From Microbacterium sp. SORGH_AS_0862 (GTDB lineage: Bacteria > Actinomycetota > Actinomycetes > Actinomycetales > Microbacteriaceae): DNA of 64,000 bases. The DNA lies in contig NZ_JAUTAY010000001.1 of NCBI RefSeq assembly GCF_030818795.1, forward strand, positions 2,418,001 through 2,482,000, in the 5' to 3' direction. Below are positions 45,357 to 55,065 of this stretch, in pieces (positions within the stretch are counted from its first letter, which is position 1; each line of letters begins with the position of its first letter). The notes under the pieces were generated by a model that was given only the letters and a program-made list of their open reading frames with translations, did not search any database and was not told the origin of the DNA. The translations under genes and the position numbers were made by a program.

Positions 45357-48300
45357 ATGCCTCGCCTCGTTCGTCCCCGGTTCACCGGCCCCACCGCCCG
45401 ACCGCTGGCCGTTCGCGCTCGCTTCGTTTCGGCGATCCTCGCCGCGACGATGATCGCGACCACCGTCACTCCCGCCCATGCGAGCGATGACCCGGTACCC
45501 GACGTCGGGGCGGCGGTGGAGACCGCCGACTCCGGCGGGATGGACGGCGGTACCGCCTCTGCTTCGGCATCCACCCCGACGCCGACTCCGGAGGCGACGC
45601 CCTCCGTCTCCCTGGCCCCGGAGGCGACCCTGCCCGTCGAGACGAACGCGGTGGCGGAGGCCCCCGCCGCCTCCTCTTCTTCTGCGTCTTCTTCTGTGTC
45701 TTCTTCGGCGGAGGCGACGGATGCCGACGTCGAAACGGCCGCCGAGCCCGGTCCCATCGTCCTCGACGGCGGCCGGGTCGATCTGGCGTCGCGGATCGTC
45801 GACGGCGACCTTCGAGTCGATCTGGCGACGGACGGGGGAACCCTCGATCCCGCGGGGACGGTCTTCGTCGTCCGCGATGCCGAAGCCTGGCCAGGCGAGG
45901 CGGAGGGGCAGGACCCGGCGTTCTGGTCCGAGGTGTCCTCGGAGCGCACGCCGATCTGGAGAACCCCGACCCCGTCGACGCCCGGCACCGGACCATCCCT
46001 CGTGGTGAACGCGAGCGGGGTCGACCCTGCCGACCTCCTCGTACCCACGAACACCGTCGAAGCGACCGTCCGCTCGTGGCTTGTGAGCGCATCGGGCCCG
46101 GCCACGACGGGTCTGCTCGGCGACGGGATGTACGACCTCGGCACGTCGCAGCGCTCGGGGCGCAGCATCCCCGTCGCTCAGACATACCCGCAGCCCGAGA
46201 GCGCCCTCGGACCGGCTCAGCTCCCCATCGCCGCCGCATTCGCCGCGGAGGGCACCTATTGCGTCACGATCGGCACGCACGCCCAGCTCGTCGACGGGAC
46301 CTTCGTCAACCACGACGTCACGCTCACCTTCGCCGTCGGCGCCGTCGACATCGCCACGGTGAGTCCCTGCGCACAGCCCGCCGCGATCCCTCCGCAGGAA
46401 CCGCAACCCCGGCCCTCGACCGCGACGGGCATCACCGTGGTGTCGTCGGGAACGGCGCTGCTGGCCACGACCCTGCACGAGGGTTCCCTCTCACTCGACG
46501 CCGTCGTAGAGGACCGTGGACGCACCACGTCGTACGACCCGTCTCGCGTGGTGTTCTCGCTGCCCCACCGCGACACGCGCTGGCCGGCAACCGGGTACCG
46601 GGCGACGCAGCAGGATATCTGGGCGCGCCACCTCGCCCCGGAGGAACGGGCCTACCGGACGCTCGGGCGCTTCATCACACCGGGCACCCCGCCGTCGGAG
46701 CGCGATGAGTGGAGGAACGATCTCACGGTCGACCTCGAGGCACGCTTCGTCGACGGCGCGTCGTTGGCGCCCGACTCCGGAGTCGACTACTCCTTCCTCG
46801 GGGCGACCAGCACCGCGCAGACCGGTCGGTTCTTCGCCTACTGGCAATCGGGTGCCGTCGTGCCGTCGCCGGATGCCATCGGGTTCTGGAGCACGCGCGC
46901 GCCCCAGGAGGCCGTCCCCCAGTGGCGCGCGGTCTCCAGCGCAGACGCCCCGTTCTACGCCCGAGAGAAGCAGGACGCCGGCCTGGAAGCTCTCGGCACC
47001 GCCTTCACCGAGCCCGGGGTGTACTGCGTCACGCTGGAGTCGTCGTCGACGCTCGTCGACGGCGCCGCAGTGTCGGACCGGGCGACCTTCACGTTTGCCG
47101 TTGGCGTCGACGCCGCGGCCGTGAAGCCGTGCGCGCAGGACAGCGGCGCCGCCACCGTCGTCCGGGAGGGCGACGTGCGTGTCGCCGCGCACGTGACGGA
47201 CGGCGATCTGGTGCAGGAACTCGTCGCAGGAGATACCGTGCTCGATCCCGCTCGAACGGTGTTCGCCCTTCCCGCGAGCGAGCAGCGCCCGGAATTCGCC
47301 GACGGTCAGGGCGCTGCCTTCTGGGACGAGGTCGCGCCGCAGGGCGGCGCCATCTGGCGATCGCGGACGCCGGAGAACGCCGGAAACGCCCTCTCCTTCG
47401 CCCTCGACACCAGCGGCATCCCGTCGACCGCTCTGTACGCCCCCGAATGGGCTCCCGACCAGGCCGTGCTGCGGACCTGGCTCGGATCGGTGCTCGGCTC
47501 ACGGGGCGGGCTCCTGACGGACGGTGCCACCGACGCCGGTACGAGCAGCCGCGTGGGAGACGCGGCACCGCGCCTGCGCACGCAGGTCGGCGAGGGCGTC
47601 GAGCCACGACCCCTCGCGGTGGTCTTCGGAGAAGCGGGCCGCGCCTGCGTCACGATCGACAGTCACGCGCAGCTCGCCGACGGCACCTTCGTGAACCGTG
47701 ACCTCACGCTCACCTTCGCTGTGGGGGTGGACCCCGAGACGGTGGAGCCGTGCGCGCAACCGGCCGCGATCGCGCCGCAGGCGCCGCACCCCGTCGCCTC
47801 CGCGGACACCGGGACGACCGTGCTCGACTCCGGCACGGTGTTGCTGGCGCCCACCCTGGCGGACGGCGCGCTCAGCCTCCACGCCGTGACCATGGATCGC
47901 GGCCGCACCACCGCCTTCGACCCCGCGCGCGTCGTGCTGTCCGTGCCGAACAGGGACGCGCAGTGGCCCGCTGACGGCGGCACCGTGAACGACAAGGAGA
48001 TCTGGGCGCGATACCTCCCCGAGGGGAGCACGGCCTACCGCACCTCAGGCCGGTTCGTCCCGGACGACCGTCGCCTGGGCGAAGAACACGCGAATGACCT
48101 CGTCGTCGACCTGGACGCGCGCTTCATCTCGGCGGACGACCTCCGTGTGGTGCCGGACGAGGGTGCGACCGTCGCTTTCGACTTCGACGGCACGACGAAC
48201 GCTTCGGGGAACGGGCGGTTCTTCACCTACCGGCAGGACTACTGGCGGCACTTCGACGGACCCGAGAACATCGGATTCTGGGACAGCGCCCCCGAGGCGG

Positions 48301-51300
48301 AGCGGATGACGATCGCGCGCGCAGCCGCGACGACTGAGGAATGGGGCGAGCCGTTCTACAACCGCGCCGAGGAGTACGCAGGAGCGAGAGCCCTGGGCAC
48401 CGTCTTCACCGAAGCGGGTGTGTACTGCGTGAGCGTGCGCTCGTCGGCGACACGCGTCGACGGCGTCGCCATCGAGGACAGCGCGACCTTCACCTTCGCC
48501 GTCGGCGTGGACGCGTCGTCCGTGAAACCGTGCGCGCAGGACGATCCGAACGGCCCCGACGACCCGGACGGCCCTGACGACCCGGACGGCCCCGACACGC
48601 TCGACCCCTCCGTCGCGTGGCTGCAGAAGGGGCACACCGATCTCGCCGTCCGCGAGAACGGGCGAGGCGGCATCGAGTTCGCCACCGGCGACGGGCACAC
48701 CGACGTCGGCATGCACGGCTTGAAGGACACGGTGTGGGTCGGGCGCGGCGAGTACGCGCGATTCACCGTGCGTGAGCCGGACGCCGGCGACGACAGGACG
48801 TTCATCGGGCCTCCCGGTACGACGTACTACGGCTTCTCCGCTGGCAGCCAGTACGTCGACTACACGCTCTGGCCGGGCCTGAGCACACTGTATCTGCCCG
48901 TGGGATTCACCCAGCGTCACATCACCTGGTCGCTGCAGAAGGTCTCCGGCCCCGGAGAGGCGTACGCGTGGTCGAACAGTTCGTTCATGCTCGATTCCCG
49001 TCGCTCGACTCCCGTGCCCTTCTCGCTGGGTCGCACGCACCGGCACCTCAACTGGGCGTTCACCGAGCCCGGCGTGTACTGCTTGGCCGTGCGCGCCAAC
49101 CTGCGCGCCGCCGACGATGAGGGGCGTGACGTCTCGGCGGCGTCGCTGCTGACGGTGGCCGTGGGCGACATCGATCTGTCGACGGTCCAGCCGTGCGAGC
49201 GCACGACCGCGATCCCGGATGCACCGTCACCCGGGGGCGTGGCTCTCTCGACCGCTCCCGCCGTCGTCGACGGCGAGACTCTCGCGCCCTCCCTCGAACT
49301 GCGTCGTGTGAACGGCGTGCCCGATGTCGTGGGGTCGACGGAGGAGAAGAACACCCCGCGCACCGTCTTCTTCGACCCGGAGCGGACGATCTACTCGGCG
49401 TCGGCGGCCGCCGAGACGTACCGGATTCAAGACCGCTGGCGCACGCTCGAAGGGGATGCCGGAGGCAGCGACGTCACCCTCACCCTCGGGGACGTGAGAG
49501 GCCCGGGCTCGTACTCACGCCGTGGCAATAGCGTCGACTCCCAGGCGGTGCAGCTGGACTCCGGCTCGACGCCCGCGAGAACGACGGAGACCCTGTGGCC
49601 GAACTCCACCTTCCCGGCCACCCACGTCTTCTCGGCGGCCGGGGTGTATTGCGTGCCGTTGACGTGGTCGGGCACCCTGGCCGACGGCACCGCGTTCCGC
49701 GTCTCCAAGACGCTGACCTTTGCCGCCGGTGTCGATACCGCGGGGATCACGCCCTGCGCGGACGGGGGCGGCGGCACCGACCCCGTCGATCCCGACCCCG
49801 AGACGCCCGACATGGAATGGGACGTGCCCAATCACACCCGCACCGAGTCCGGTGCCACCATCGTGACCGCCGGTCATATCGACGTCGCGGCGCGCCTGGA
49901 CGGCGATCGGCTGGCCACGGTGATCGCCGACGCGAGCGACGCATCGCAGGAGGAGACGCTGCGGGCACCGTCCGACACCGTGCTGCAGGTGCGTCCAGAG
50001 GCGCAGAGCGTGGTTCCCGCTGATGCGGCGTACGCGTTCCTCGGCGCAGCCGGGGCGAAGACCTGGCTCCTGCCCGAGACGGAGGCCGAAGGCATCCTGT
50101 GGCCTGGCTGGTCCACCGAGGCCATTCCCACGACGGCGACGACCGGCGGGGTGACGTGGTCTCTCGATCGAGCCGAAGGGCCGGGGGAGTTCGCGCTGTA
50201 CCAGACGCCGTTCACCGGTCCGCGGGTCTTCTTCAACACCCGCGACGGCATCGACGCGGCCGACGCCTTCGAGATCCCGAAGAACATCCACGCGCATGGC
50301 ACCTGGGCGTTCAGCGCGGAGGGCACGTACTGCCTCGGCTTCACGCGCGCGGCGACACTCGCCTCGGGCCAGGCGGTGAGCGACACGTTCACCCTCGCGT
50401 TCGCGGTCGGCGCCGTCGCGGTGAAGAAGGTCGACCCGACGCGCTGCTTCCAGACGCCCGACGGTGCGCCCACCGCCCCCGACACCACGCCGGTTCCGCT
50501 CGACGACCTGACGGATGCCGCCCGCGGCGGTGTGCAGGTGCTGAACGCCGACACGGGGATCACCGCGGGCCAGCTGGTCACGGTGCAGGTCGACCGCGCC
50601 CGCGCGGGCCAGTGGGTCTCGCTGTGGCTCGATGACACCGCATGGCTCGGCTGGGCGCGCATCGGCTCGTCCGGCGCGGTGCAGGTGCGCCTGCCCGCCG
50701 CCGCCGCGACCGGCGTGCACCGGTTCGTCGTGAAGGATCGGGCGGGCGCGCTCTCGGGGTGGGATGACCTGCAGATCGTCGCCCCCGCTGTTCCCGATGA
50801 CCCCGACCCCCAGCCCGAGGTTCCCGGGGCGTGGGACGTGGCGAACGGCACCGTCAACCGTGCGGGTGCGGTCGTGCTCAACGACGGACACGTCGACATC
50901 GCCTCACTCGTGCAGGACGGGAAGCTCGTCACGCGTATCAAGGATTCGGCATCCGTCACCGAACCCGTCTACCGCGACGTCTCCCGCACCGTGCTGCAGC
51001 TCAAGCCCGGCTCGCGTGCGAGCGTGCCCGACGGCGACGCATGGCGATTCCTCGGCGATCCCGGCTCGTCGTTCTACCAGGTGACGCAGACGCAGCAGAG
51101 CGGACTGGTCTGGCCGGGCTGGTCGACCGAGGGCATCCCGCTGTCGGCGACGACCGGCGGCGTGACGTGGTCGCTGGTCGACGTCTCGGGACCAGGACGG
51201 TTCGCCCTGTACGAGACCGGTGCCTTCGGGCAGCCGTCGGTGCTGTTCACCACGCACGACGGCATCTCGGCAGCCGATCGCGTGACGATCCCGAAGAACA

Positions 51301-52415
51301 CGCACGCGCACGGCTCGTGGGCGTTCAGCGCCGAGGGCAACTACTGCCTCTCGATGCAGCGCACCGCCGAGCTGAGCGACGGGCGGGTGTCGAGCGACAC
51401 GTTCGTGCTGGCCGTCGCCGTCGGCACGGCCGACGTGATGTCGGTGGACCCCGCCCGTTGCGGACAGGCCGTGGACACCGGCAAGATCGAGGTGCCGGTG
51501 CCGCCGCGCGAGGACTCCCGCGCTGCGACGCCCGCGGTGCAGCAGCTCGCCGCCGCCGCGTGCGTCGCCGGCGCGACCATCGTCTCGTCGGGTCACGTCG
51601 ACTACGCCTCGCGCATCGTCGACGGGTCGCTGCAGTCGCTTATCGGCGACGACTCCTCCGGCGCCAAGGTGTACCGGGAGCCCTCGAGCACGGTGCTGTG
51701 GCTGAAGCCCTCGGCGCGGGTCACCCTGCCGGCCGGTTTCGGCCAGGTCGGGGCGGCCGGATCCACCGTGTGGCAGGTGCCGCAGACGCAGAACCCCGAT
51801 CTGGTGTGGCTCGGCTGGAACACCGAAGCGCTCAACGCCGGGACCACGGCGGGACCGGTGCGGTGGACGATCGACGGCATCGACGGGCCGGGACGCGTGA
51901 GCGTGTACCTCTCCGGTGCCTTCGGCGGCATCCAGCAGACCATCTTCTCCAATGGCGGGTCGTACGACATCCCACTCGGTGTGCACGCGCACGCGAACTG
52001 GGCCTTCAGCGCGGAGGGGGTCTACCGCATCACCTCGACGCAGACCGCGACGCTCGCCGGAGGGCGCGTCTCACGTGACCGCGAGACCCTCACGGTGGTC
52101 GTGGGTGACGTGGATCCGCGCACCGCGGTCGCTGGCGGAGCGGGGTGCGCCGTCGCCGCCGCGCTCGTCAGCCCCGACCAGGCCGCGGTGGCGGCGGAGC
52201 AAGCAGCGGTGGAGGCCGCGGACGCCGCGCGACGTACCCTGCCCGGACAGGGATCGGATGCCGACACCTCCGCCGATCCGTTGGCTTCGCTGGCATCCGG
52301 AGGACCCGTTCCTCTCCTGCTGACGATCCTCGGCGGACTGCTGGCGGTCGGCGCGGCCGGGTCGGGTGTGCTGTGGTGGCGTTCGCGGCGACGCCTCGGC
52401 GGGTCGGCTCCGTGA
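45357..52415 (+). CDS. Giant surface-anchored protein with nine wall-repeat units
   Basis: 2352 residues. Signal peptide (FVSAILAATMIATTVTPAHA), a Ser/Ala/Thr-rich spacer, then nine units related to the actinobacterial surface-anchored repeat (TIGR03769 type, recalled). Units begin near residues 133, 356, 600, 818, 1086, 1294, 1486, 1825 and 2069; most end in YC... and TFAVG...PC, two Cys likely to form a disulfide. Units 5, 7, 8 and 9 carry HxHxxWAF; units 1-4 and 6 do not. An Ig-like domain lies at about 1716-1815. The end is a membrane helix (LLTILGGLLAVGAAGSGVLWW) and a basic tail; there is no LPXTG. ATG 45357 follows GGAAAG. The stop overlaps the next gene as GTGA. Confidence 0.88.
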   Translation: MPRLVRPRFTGPTARPLAVRARFVSAILAATMIATTVTPAHASDDPVPDVGAAVETADSGGMDGGTASASASTPTPTPEATPSVSLAPEATLPVETNAVAEAPAASSSSASSSVSSSAEATDADVETAAEPGPIVLDGGRVDLASRIVDGDLRVDLATDGGTLDPAGTVFVVRDAEAWPGEAEGQDPAFWSEVSSERTPIWRTPTPSTPGTGPSLVVNASGVDPADLLVPTNTVEATVRSWLVSASGPATTGLLGDGMYDLGTSQRSGRSIPVAQTYPQPESALGPAQLPIAAAFAAEGTYCVTIGTHAQLVDGTFVNHDVTLTFAVGAVDIATVSPCAQPAAIPPQEPQPRPSTATGITVVSSGTALLATTLHEGSLSLDAVVEDRGRTTSYDPSRVVFSLPHRDTRWPATGYRATQQDIWARHLAPEERAYRTLGRFITPGTPPSERDEWRNDLTVDLEARFVDGASLAPDSGVDYSFLGATSTAQTGRFFAYWQSGAVVPSPDAIGFWSTRAPQEAVPQWRAVSSADAPFYAREKQDAGLEALGTAFTEPGVYCVTLESSSTLVDGAAVSDRATFTFAVGVDAAAVKPCAQDSGAATVVREGDVRVAAHVTDGDLVQELVAGDTVLDPARTVFALPASEQRPEFADGQGAAFWDEVAPQGGAIWRSRTPENAGNALSFALDTSGIPSTALYAPEWAPDQAVLRTWLGSVLGSRGGLLTDGATDAGTSSRVGDAAPRLRTQVGEGVEPRPLAVVFGEAGRACVTIDSHAQLADGTFVNRDLTLTFAVGVDPETVEPCAQPAAIAPQAPHPVASADTGTTVLDSGTVLLAPTLADGALSLHAVTMDRGRTTAFDPARVVLSVPNRDAQWPADGGTVNDKEIWARYLPEGSTAYRTSGRFVPDDRRLGEEHANDLVVDLDARFISADDLRVVPDEGATVAFDFDGTTNASGNGRFFTYRQDYWRHFDGPENIGFWDSAPEAERMTIARAAATTEEWGEPFYNRAEEYAGARALGTVFTEAGVYCVSVRSSATRVDGVAIEDSATFTFAVGVDASSVKPCAQDDPNGPDDPDGPDDPDGPDTLDPSVAWLQKGHTDLAVRENGRGGIEFATGDGHTDVGMHGLKDTVWVGRGEYARFTVREPDAGDDRTFIGPPGTTYYGFSAGSQYVDYTLWPGLSTLYLPVGFTQRHITWSLQKVSGPGEAYAWSNSSFMLDSRRSTPVPFSLGRTHRHLNWAFTEPGVYCLAVRANLRAADDEGRDVSAASLLTVAVGDIDLSTVQPCERTTAIPDAPSPGGVALSTAPAVVDGETLAPSLELRRVNGVPDVVGSTEEKNTPRTVFFDPERTIYSASAAAETYRIQDRWRTLEGDAGGSDVTLTLGDVRGPGSYSRRGNSVDSQAVQLDSGSTPARTTETLWPNSTFPATHVFSAAGVYCVPLTWSGTLADGTAFRVSKTLTFAAGVDTAGITPCADGGGGTDPVDPDPETPDMEWDVPNHTRTESGATIVTAGHIDVAARLDGDRLATVIADASDASQEETLRAPSDTVLQVRPEAQSVVPADAAYAFLGAAGAKTWLLPETEAEGILWPGWSTEAIPTTATTGGVTWSLDRAEGPGEFALYQTPFTGPRVFFNTRDGIDAADAFEIPKNIHAHGTWAFSAEGTYCLGFTRAATLASGQAVSDTFTLAFAVGAVAVKKVDPTRCFQTPDGAPTAPDTTPVPLDDLTDAARGGVQVLNADTGITAGQLVTVQVDRARAGQWVSLWLDDTAWLGWARIGSSGAVQVRLPAAAATGVHRFVVKDRAGALSGWDDLQIVAPAVPDDPDPQPEVPGAWDVANGTVNRAGAVVLNDGHVDIASLVQDGKLVTRIKDSASVTEPVYRDVSRTVLQLKPGSRASVPDGDAWRFLGDPGSSFYQVTQTQQSGLVWPGWSTEGIPLSATTGGVTWSLVDVSGPGRFALYETGAFGQPSVLFTTHDGISAADRVTIPKNTHAHGSWAFSAEGNYCLSMQRTAELSDGRVSSDTFVLAVAVGTADVMSVDPARCGQAVDTGKIEVPVPPREDSRAATPAVQQLAAAACVAGATIVSSGHVDYASRIVDGSLQSLIGDDSSGAKVYREPSSTVLWLKPSARVTLPAGFGQVGAAGSTVWQVPQTQNPDLVWLGWNTEALNAGTTAGPVRWTIDGIDGPGRVSVYLSGAFGGIQQTIFSNGGSYDIPLGVHAHANWAFSAEGVYRITSTQTATLAGGRVSRDRETLTVVVGDVDPRTAVAGGAGCAVAAALVSPDQAAVAAEQAAVEAADAARRTLPGQGSDADTSADPLASLASGGPVPLLLTILGGLLAVGAAGSGVLWWRSRRRLGGSAP
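45750..48540 (+). repeat. Duplicated two-unit block in the giant gene
   Basis: Protein similarity pairs unit 1 with unit 3 and unit 2 with unit 4. Examples are AFWSEV/AFWDEV and IWRT/IWRS in the first pair, and DIWARHL/EIWARYL and DRGRTT in the second. This implies duplication of a block of about 1.39 kb, now diverged. Confidence 0.7.
48543..48596 (+). repeat. 18-base tandem repeat encoding DPDGPD
   Basis: Three copies, the first slightly diverged, between repeat units 4 and 5 of the giant protein. It forms an acidic Pro/Gly linker. Confidence 0.75.
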
Positions 52416-54001
52416 GGCGCGGCGGCGCGATCGCGGCGGTGGCTGCCTGCGCGCTCGCGATGACCGGCTGTGCGGGTCCGCCCGCGCTCTCCGCCGACGG
52501 AGATCGCTTGCGCGTGGTCACCACCACGGGCATCCTGCGAGATCTCGTGCACAACGTCGGCGGAGACCGCGTGGACGTGGTCTCGCTCGTGCCCGACCGC
52601 GCCGACCCGCACGCCTATGAGCCGACGCTGCGCGATGCCCGCAACGTCGTCTACGCCGACGTGGCCTTTTCCAACTACGCGATGCTCGAGGAACAGTCGG
52701 TCATCAAGACCCTGGATGCCAATCTGCGCGGCGACGCGGTGAGCGTCTCGCTCGCCGAGGAGTCGGTGAAGTACGCGGCCGAGATCATCCCGCTCGTCGA
52801 GGACGTGTCGCTCGACACCGTGTGGCTCGGACTTCGGGCACAGGGGCGGGGGGCCGCGTACGGGGCGACCCGCACGTCGGAGGTGCAGTTGTCGGCGGTC
52901 GCGGCCACCGGGCCGGGCTCGATCGTGGCGTACCTCACCGGGTCGTTCGGCGACACCGATCGCTACATCGACTCGTCCGACGGGTTCGACCCCGCGGACG
53001 GGTACCGCGACGACACGGTGGCCCTTCCCGCCGATGCGCACACGCACCTGTCGTGGGCGTTCACCGAACCCGGCACCTACACGCTGACGCTCCGCGCGCG
53101 ATTGCAGGTCGACGACACCGCGCGCCCCGTCGACCTCGGCGAGGCGACCTACGTCTTCGCGGTGGGCATCGACCCGCGGGAGGCTGCGGCCGAGGCCGGG
53201 CTGACCGATCCCGTCGTGCTCGACAGGGGGCATGCCGATCTCACGGTCGACGTGGATGCGGCCCGCCTCGGCGTGCGGTACGACCCGAGCGGCGGCGGAG
53301 ACCACACGCAGCGAACCCTTCCCGCCGACGGCGTGATCGTCGAGGTGCCCGCGAAAGCGCGCACGGAGATTCCCGCGGGGGAGGAGTTCCGCTTCCTCGG
53401 GCGCGCCGGACAGCCCGTGTACCAGCTCGCGCAGGCGGTGCTCGGCAAGCACGTGCACGGCGAGATCGACCCGCACCTCTGGCAGGACGTGCGCAACGCC
53501 ATCGCCTACGTGCAGCTGATCCGTGACACCCTCATCGGCGCCGACCCCGCCCACGCGCGGGACTACGCCGAGAACGCGCGACGGTACCTCGGGGAGCTGG
53601 ATGCCGTGGATACCGAGGTGCGCGCGAGCTACGCGAGCATCCCGCCCGGTGACCGGCATCTCGTGACCACGCACGACGCCTTCGGCTATCTCGCGCACGC
53701 GTACGGGCTCGAGATCGCCGGTTTCGTCACTCCGAACCCCGCGGTCGAGCCCTCGCTCGCCGACCGCCGCCGACTCGCCGACACGATCCGGAACCTCCAC
53801 GTGCCCGCGGTCTTCCTCGAGCCGAACCTCGCCGCACGCTCGTCGACGCTCACCGACGTCGCCGACGACCTCGGCATCCGGGTCTGCCCCATTTACGGAG
53901 ACGCCTTCTCCGACACCGTGACTACCTACCTACAGCTCGTGCGCGCCAACGCCGACAGCGTGCGCTCGTGCTTGTCCCCCTCCGTGGAAGGAACCCCATG
54001 A
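52412..54001 (+). CDS. Metal-binding lipoprotein of the anchored-repeat ABC transporter
   Basis: 529 residues, ZnuA/TroA-like (cluster A-I) with a repeat unit inserted (TIGR03772 type, recalled). Lipobox ALAMTGCAG. First lobe: LRVVTTTGILRDLVHNVGGDRVDVVSLVPD, then DPHAYEPT with the first metal His. The insert runs from about residue 130 to 350 and includes DAHTHLSWAFTEPG. The second half returns at HVHGEIDPHLWQD (His ligand), TTHDAFGYLAHAYGL (His) and YGDAFSD (Asp). Zinc or manganese is the expected substrate. GTG 52412 overlaps the upstream stop; the downstream gene overlaps its stop as ATGA. Confidence 0.9.
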   Translation: MRRGGAIAAVAACALAMTGCAGPPALSADGDRLRVVTTTGILRDLVHNVGGDRVDVVSLVPDRADPHAYEPTLRDARNVVYADVAFSNYAMLEEQSVIKTLDANLRGDAVSVSLAEESVKYAAEIIPLVEDVSLDTVWLGLRAQGRGAAYGATRTSEVQLSAVAATGPGSIVAYLTGSFGDTDRYIDSSDGFDPADGYRDDTVALPADAHTHLSWAFTEPGTYTLTLRARLQVDDTARPVDLGEATYVFAVGIDPREAAAEAGLTDPVVLDRGHADLTVDVDAARLGVRYDPSGGGDHTQRTLPADGVIVEVPAKARTEIPAGEEFRFLGRAGQPVYQLAQAVLGKHVHGEIDPHLWQDVRNAIAYVQLIRDTLIGADPAHARDYAENARRYLGELDAVDTEVRASYASIPPGDRHLVTTHDAFGYLAHAYGLEIAGFVTPNPAVEPSLADRRRLADTIRNLHVPAVFLEPNLAARSSTLTDVADDLGIRVCPIYGDAFSDTVTTYLQLVRANADSVRSCLSPSVEGTP

Positions 54002-55065
54002 TCCCGTCCCTGCGTGCGTGTGCGCGGGCTGCCGTCATCGTCACGGCGGCGCTGCTCGCGTCGGGCCCCGCCACTGCGGCATCCGCTCTCCCGAGCGTTC
54101 CCGGAGCGTCGTCCGCCCGCGACGGCGCGACCGCCCCGGCATCCCCTCTGCCCGGTGTGCGCGCGGCGACCGATGAGGACCCGAACCTCGACCAGACGCT
54201 CGGCGAGCTCGCGATCGTCCACGGCGAGCGCGTGCTCGAGGCGGGCCACCTCGACATGGGCCCGAAGTACGACGCCGACGGTGCATGGCGCTTGCTCATC
54301 CACGACGACGTCGCCAAAGCCGATGCCAACGCCACGAGCGTCTGGCGCTACCCGGACGAGACCGTGCTCTATGTGCGCGACGAGGGCAAGCTCGTCGTGC
54401 CCGACGATGCAGCGTACGCCTTCGTTGGTGCGGACCCGGGGAGCGAGGTGTGGGTCGCGCCACAGACGCAGGATCCCGACGTCGTCTGGATCGGATGGAA
54501 CACCCAGGATCCGGCGGTCATGCAGACCGTCGACCGCGGGGTCACGCTGTCGCTGCGGGCCGTCGAAGGGCCGGGCACCATGACGACCTACCTGCAGTCT
54601 GGCTCGTTCGGTGCCCCACAGGTGCTCTGGGACTCCCGCATCGCCGAGGCGCAGCCGGTGTGGGTCGACGTGAACACCCACACGCACGCCAACTGGGTGT
54701 TCACCGCCCCGGGGGTCTACCTCGTCGAGCTCACCGCCGAAGCCGACCTGATCGACGGCTCGCACGTATCGGACACGCAGCGTCTGCGGTTCGCCGTCGG
54801 CACCTCCACCTCGCCCGACGAGGCGTTCGCGGCGACATGGACGGAGGGATCGGACACCGAGTCCGCTGCCCCCGTGAGCGTTGCGACAGCCCCGCCGAGC
54901 CCCGACTCGCCCCTCGTGCCGATCCTCGTCACGGCGATCGTCGTCGTGGCGGTGGCAATCGCCGGTGGCGCGATCGCCGTCTCGGTGCGCTCCGCGCGTG
55001 CCAAGCGAGCCGTCCTCCGGAGAGGGGCGGCGGGAACGGATGCCGAGAGGGAGGCGTCGTCGTGA
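53998..55065 (+). CDS. Single-repeat membrane-anchored surface protein
   Basis: 355 residues. Signal peptide, a low-complexity stretch, then one complete repeat unit (about residues 60-265): LEAGHLDMGPKYD, VWVAPQTQDPDVVWIGWNTQ, VNTHTHANWVFTAPGVYLVEL and RLRFAVG. A Pro/Ser/Thr spacer leads to one membrane helix (VPILVTAIVVVAVAIAGGAIAV) and a basic tail. GTGGAAGGAA precedes ATG 53998. The full-length HxHxNW unit here is the cleanest copy in the locus. It probably sits beside the binding protein at the membrane. Confidence 0.87.
   Translation: MIPSLRACARAAVIVTAALLASGPATAASALPSVPGASSARDGATAPASPLPGVRAATDEDPNLDQTLGELAIVHGERVLEAGHLDMGPKYDADGAWRLLIHDDVAKADANATSVWRYPDETVLYVRDEGKLVVPDDAAYAFVGADPGSEVWVAPQTQDPDVVWIGWNTQDPAVMQTVDRGVTLSLRAVEGPGTMTTYLQSGSFGAPQVLWDSRIAEAQPVWVDVNTHTHANWVFTAPGVYLVELTAEADLIDGSHVSDTQRLRFAVGTSTSPDEAFAATWTEGSDTESAAPVSVATAPPSPDSPLVPILVTAIVVVAVAIAGGAIAVSVRSARAKRAVLRRGAAGTDAEREASS

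Noticed and set aside
44304..46478. Minus-strand open frame opposite the start of the repeat locus
   Set aside because: Low-complexity Arg/Gly translation without a ribosome-binding site; the plus strand has signal peptides and repeat units.
45750..52100. CRISPR-like or non-coding repeat array
   Set aside because: Similarity is between diverged protein units of about 200 residues, not short identical repeats with spacers.
52255..52415. LPXTG sorting signal in the giant surface protein
   Set aside because: No LPxTG-like motif precedes the membrane helix, so sortase anchoring is not supported; a membrane anchor is.
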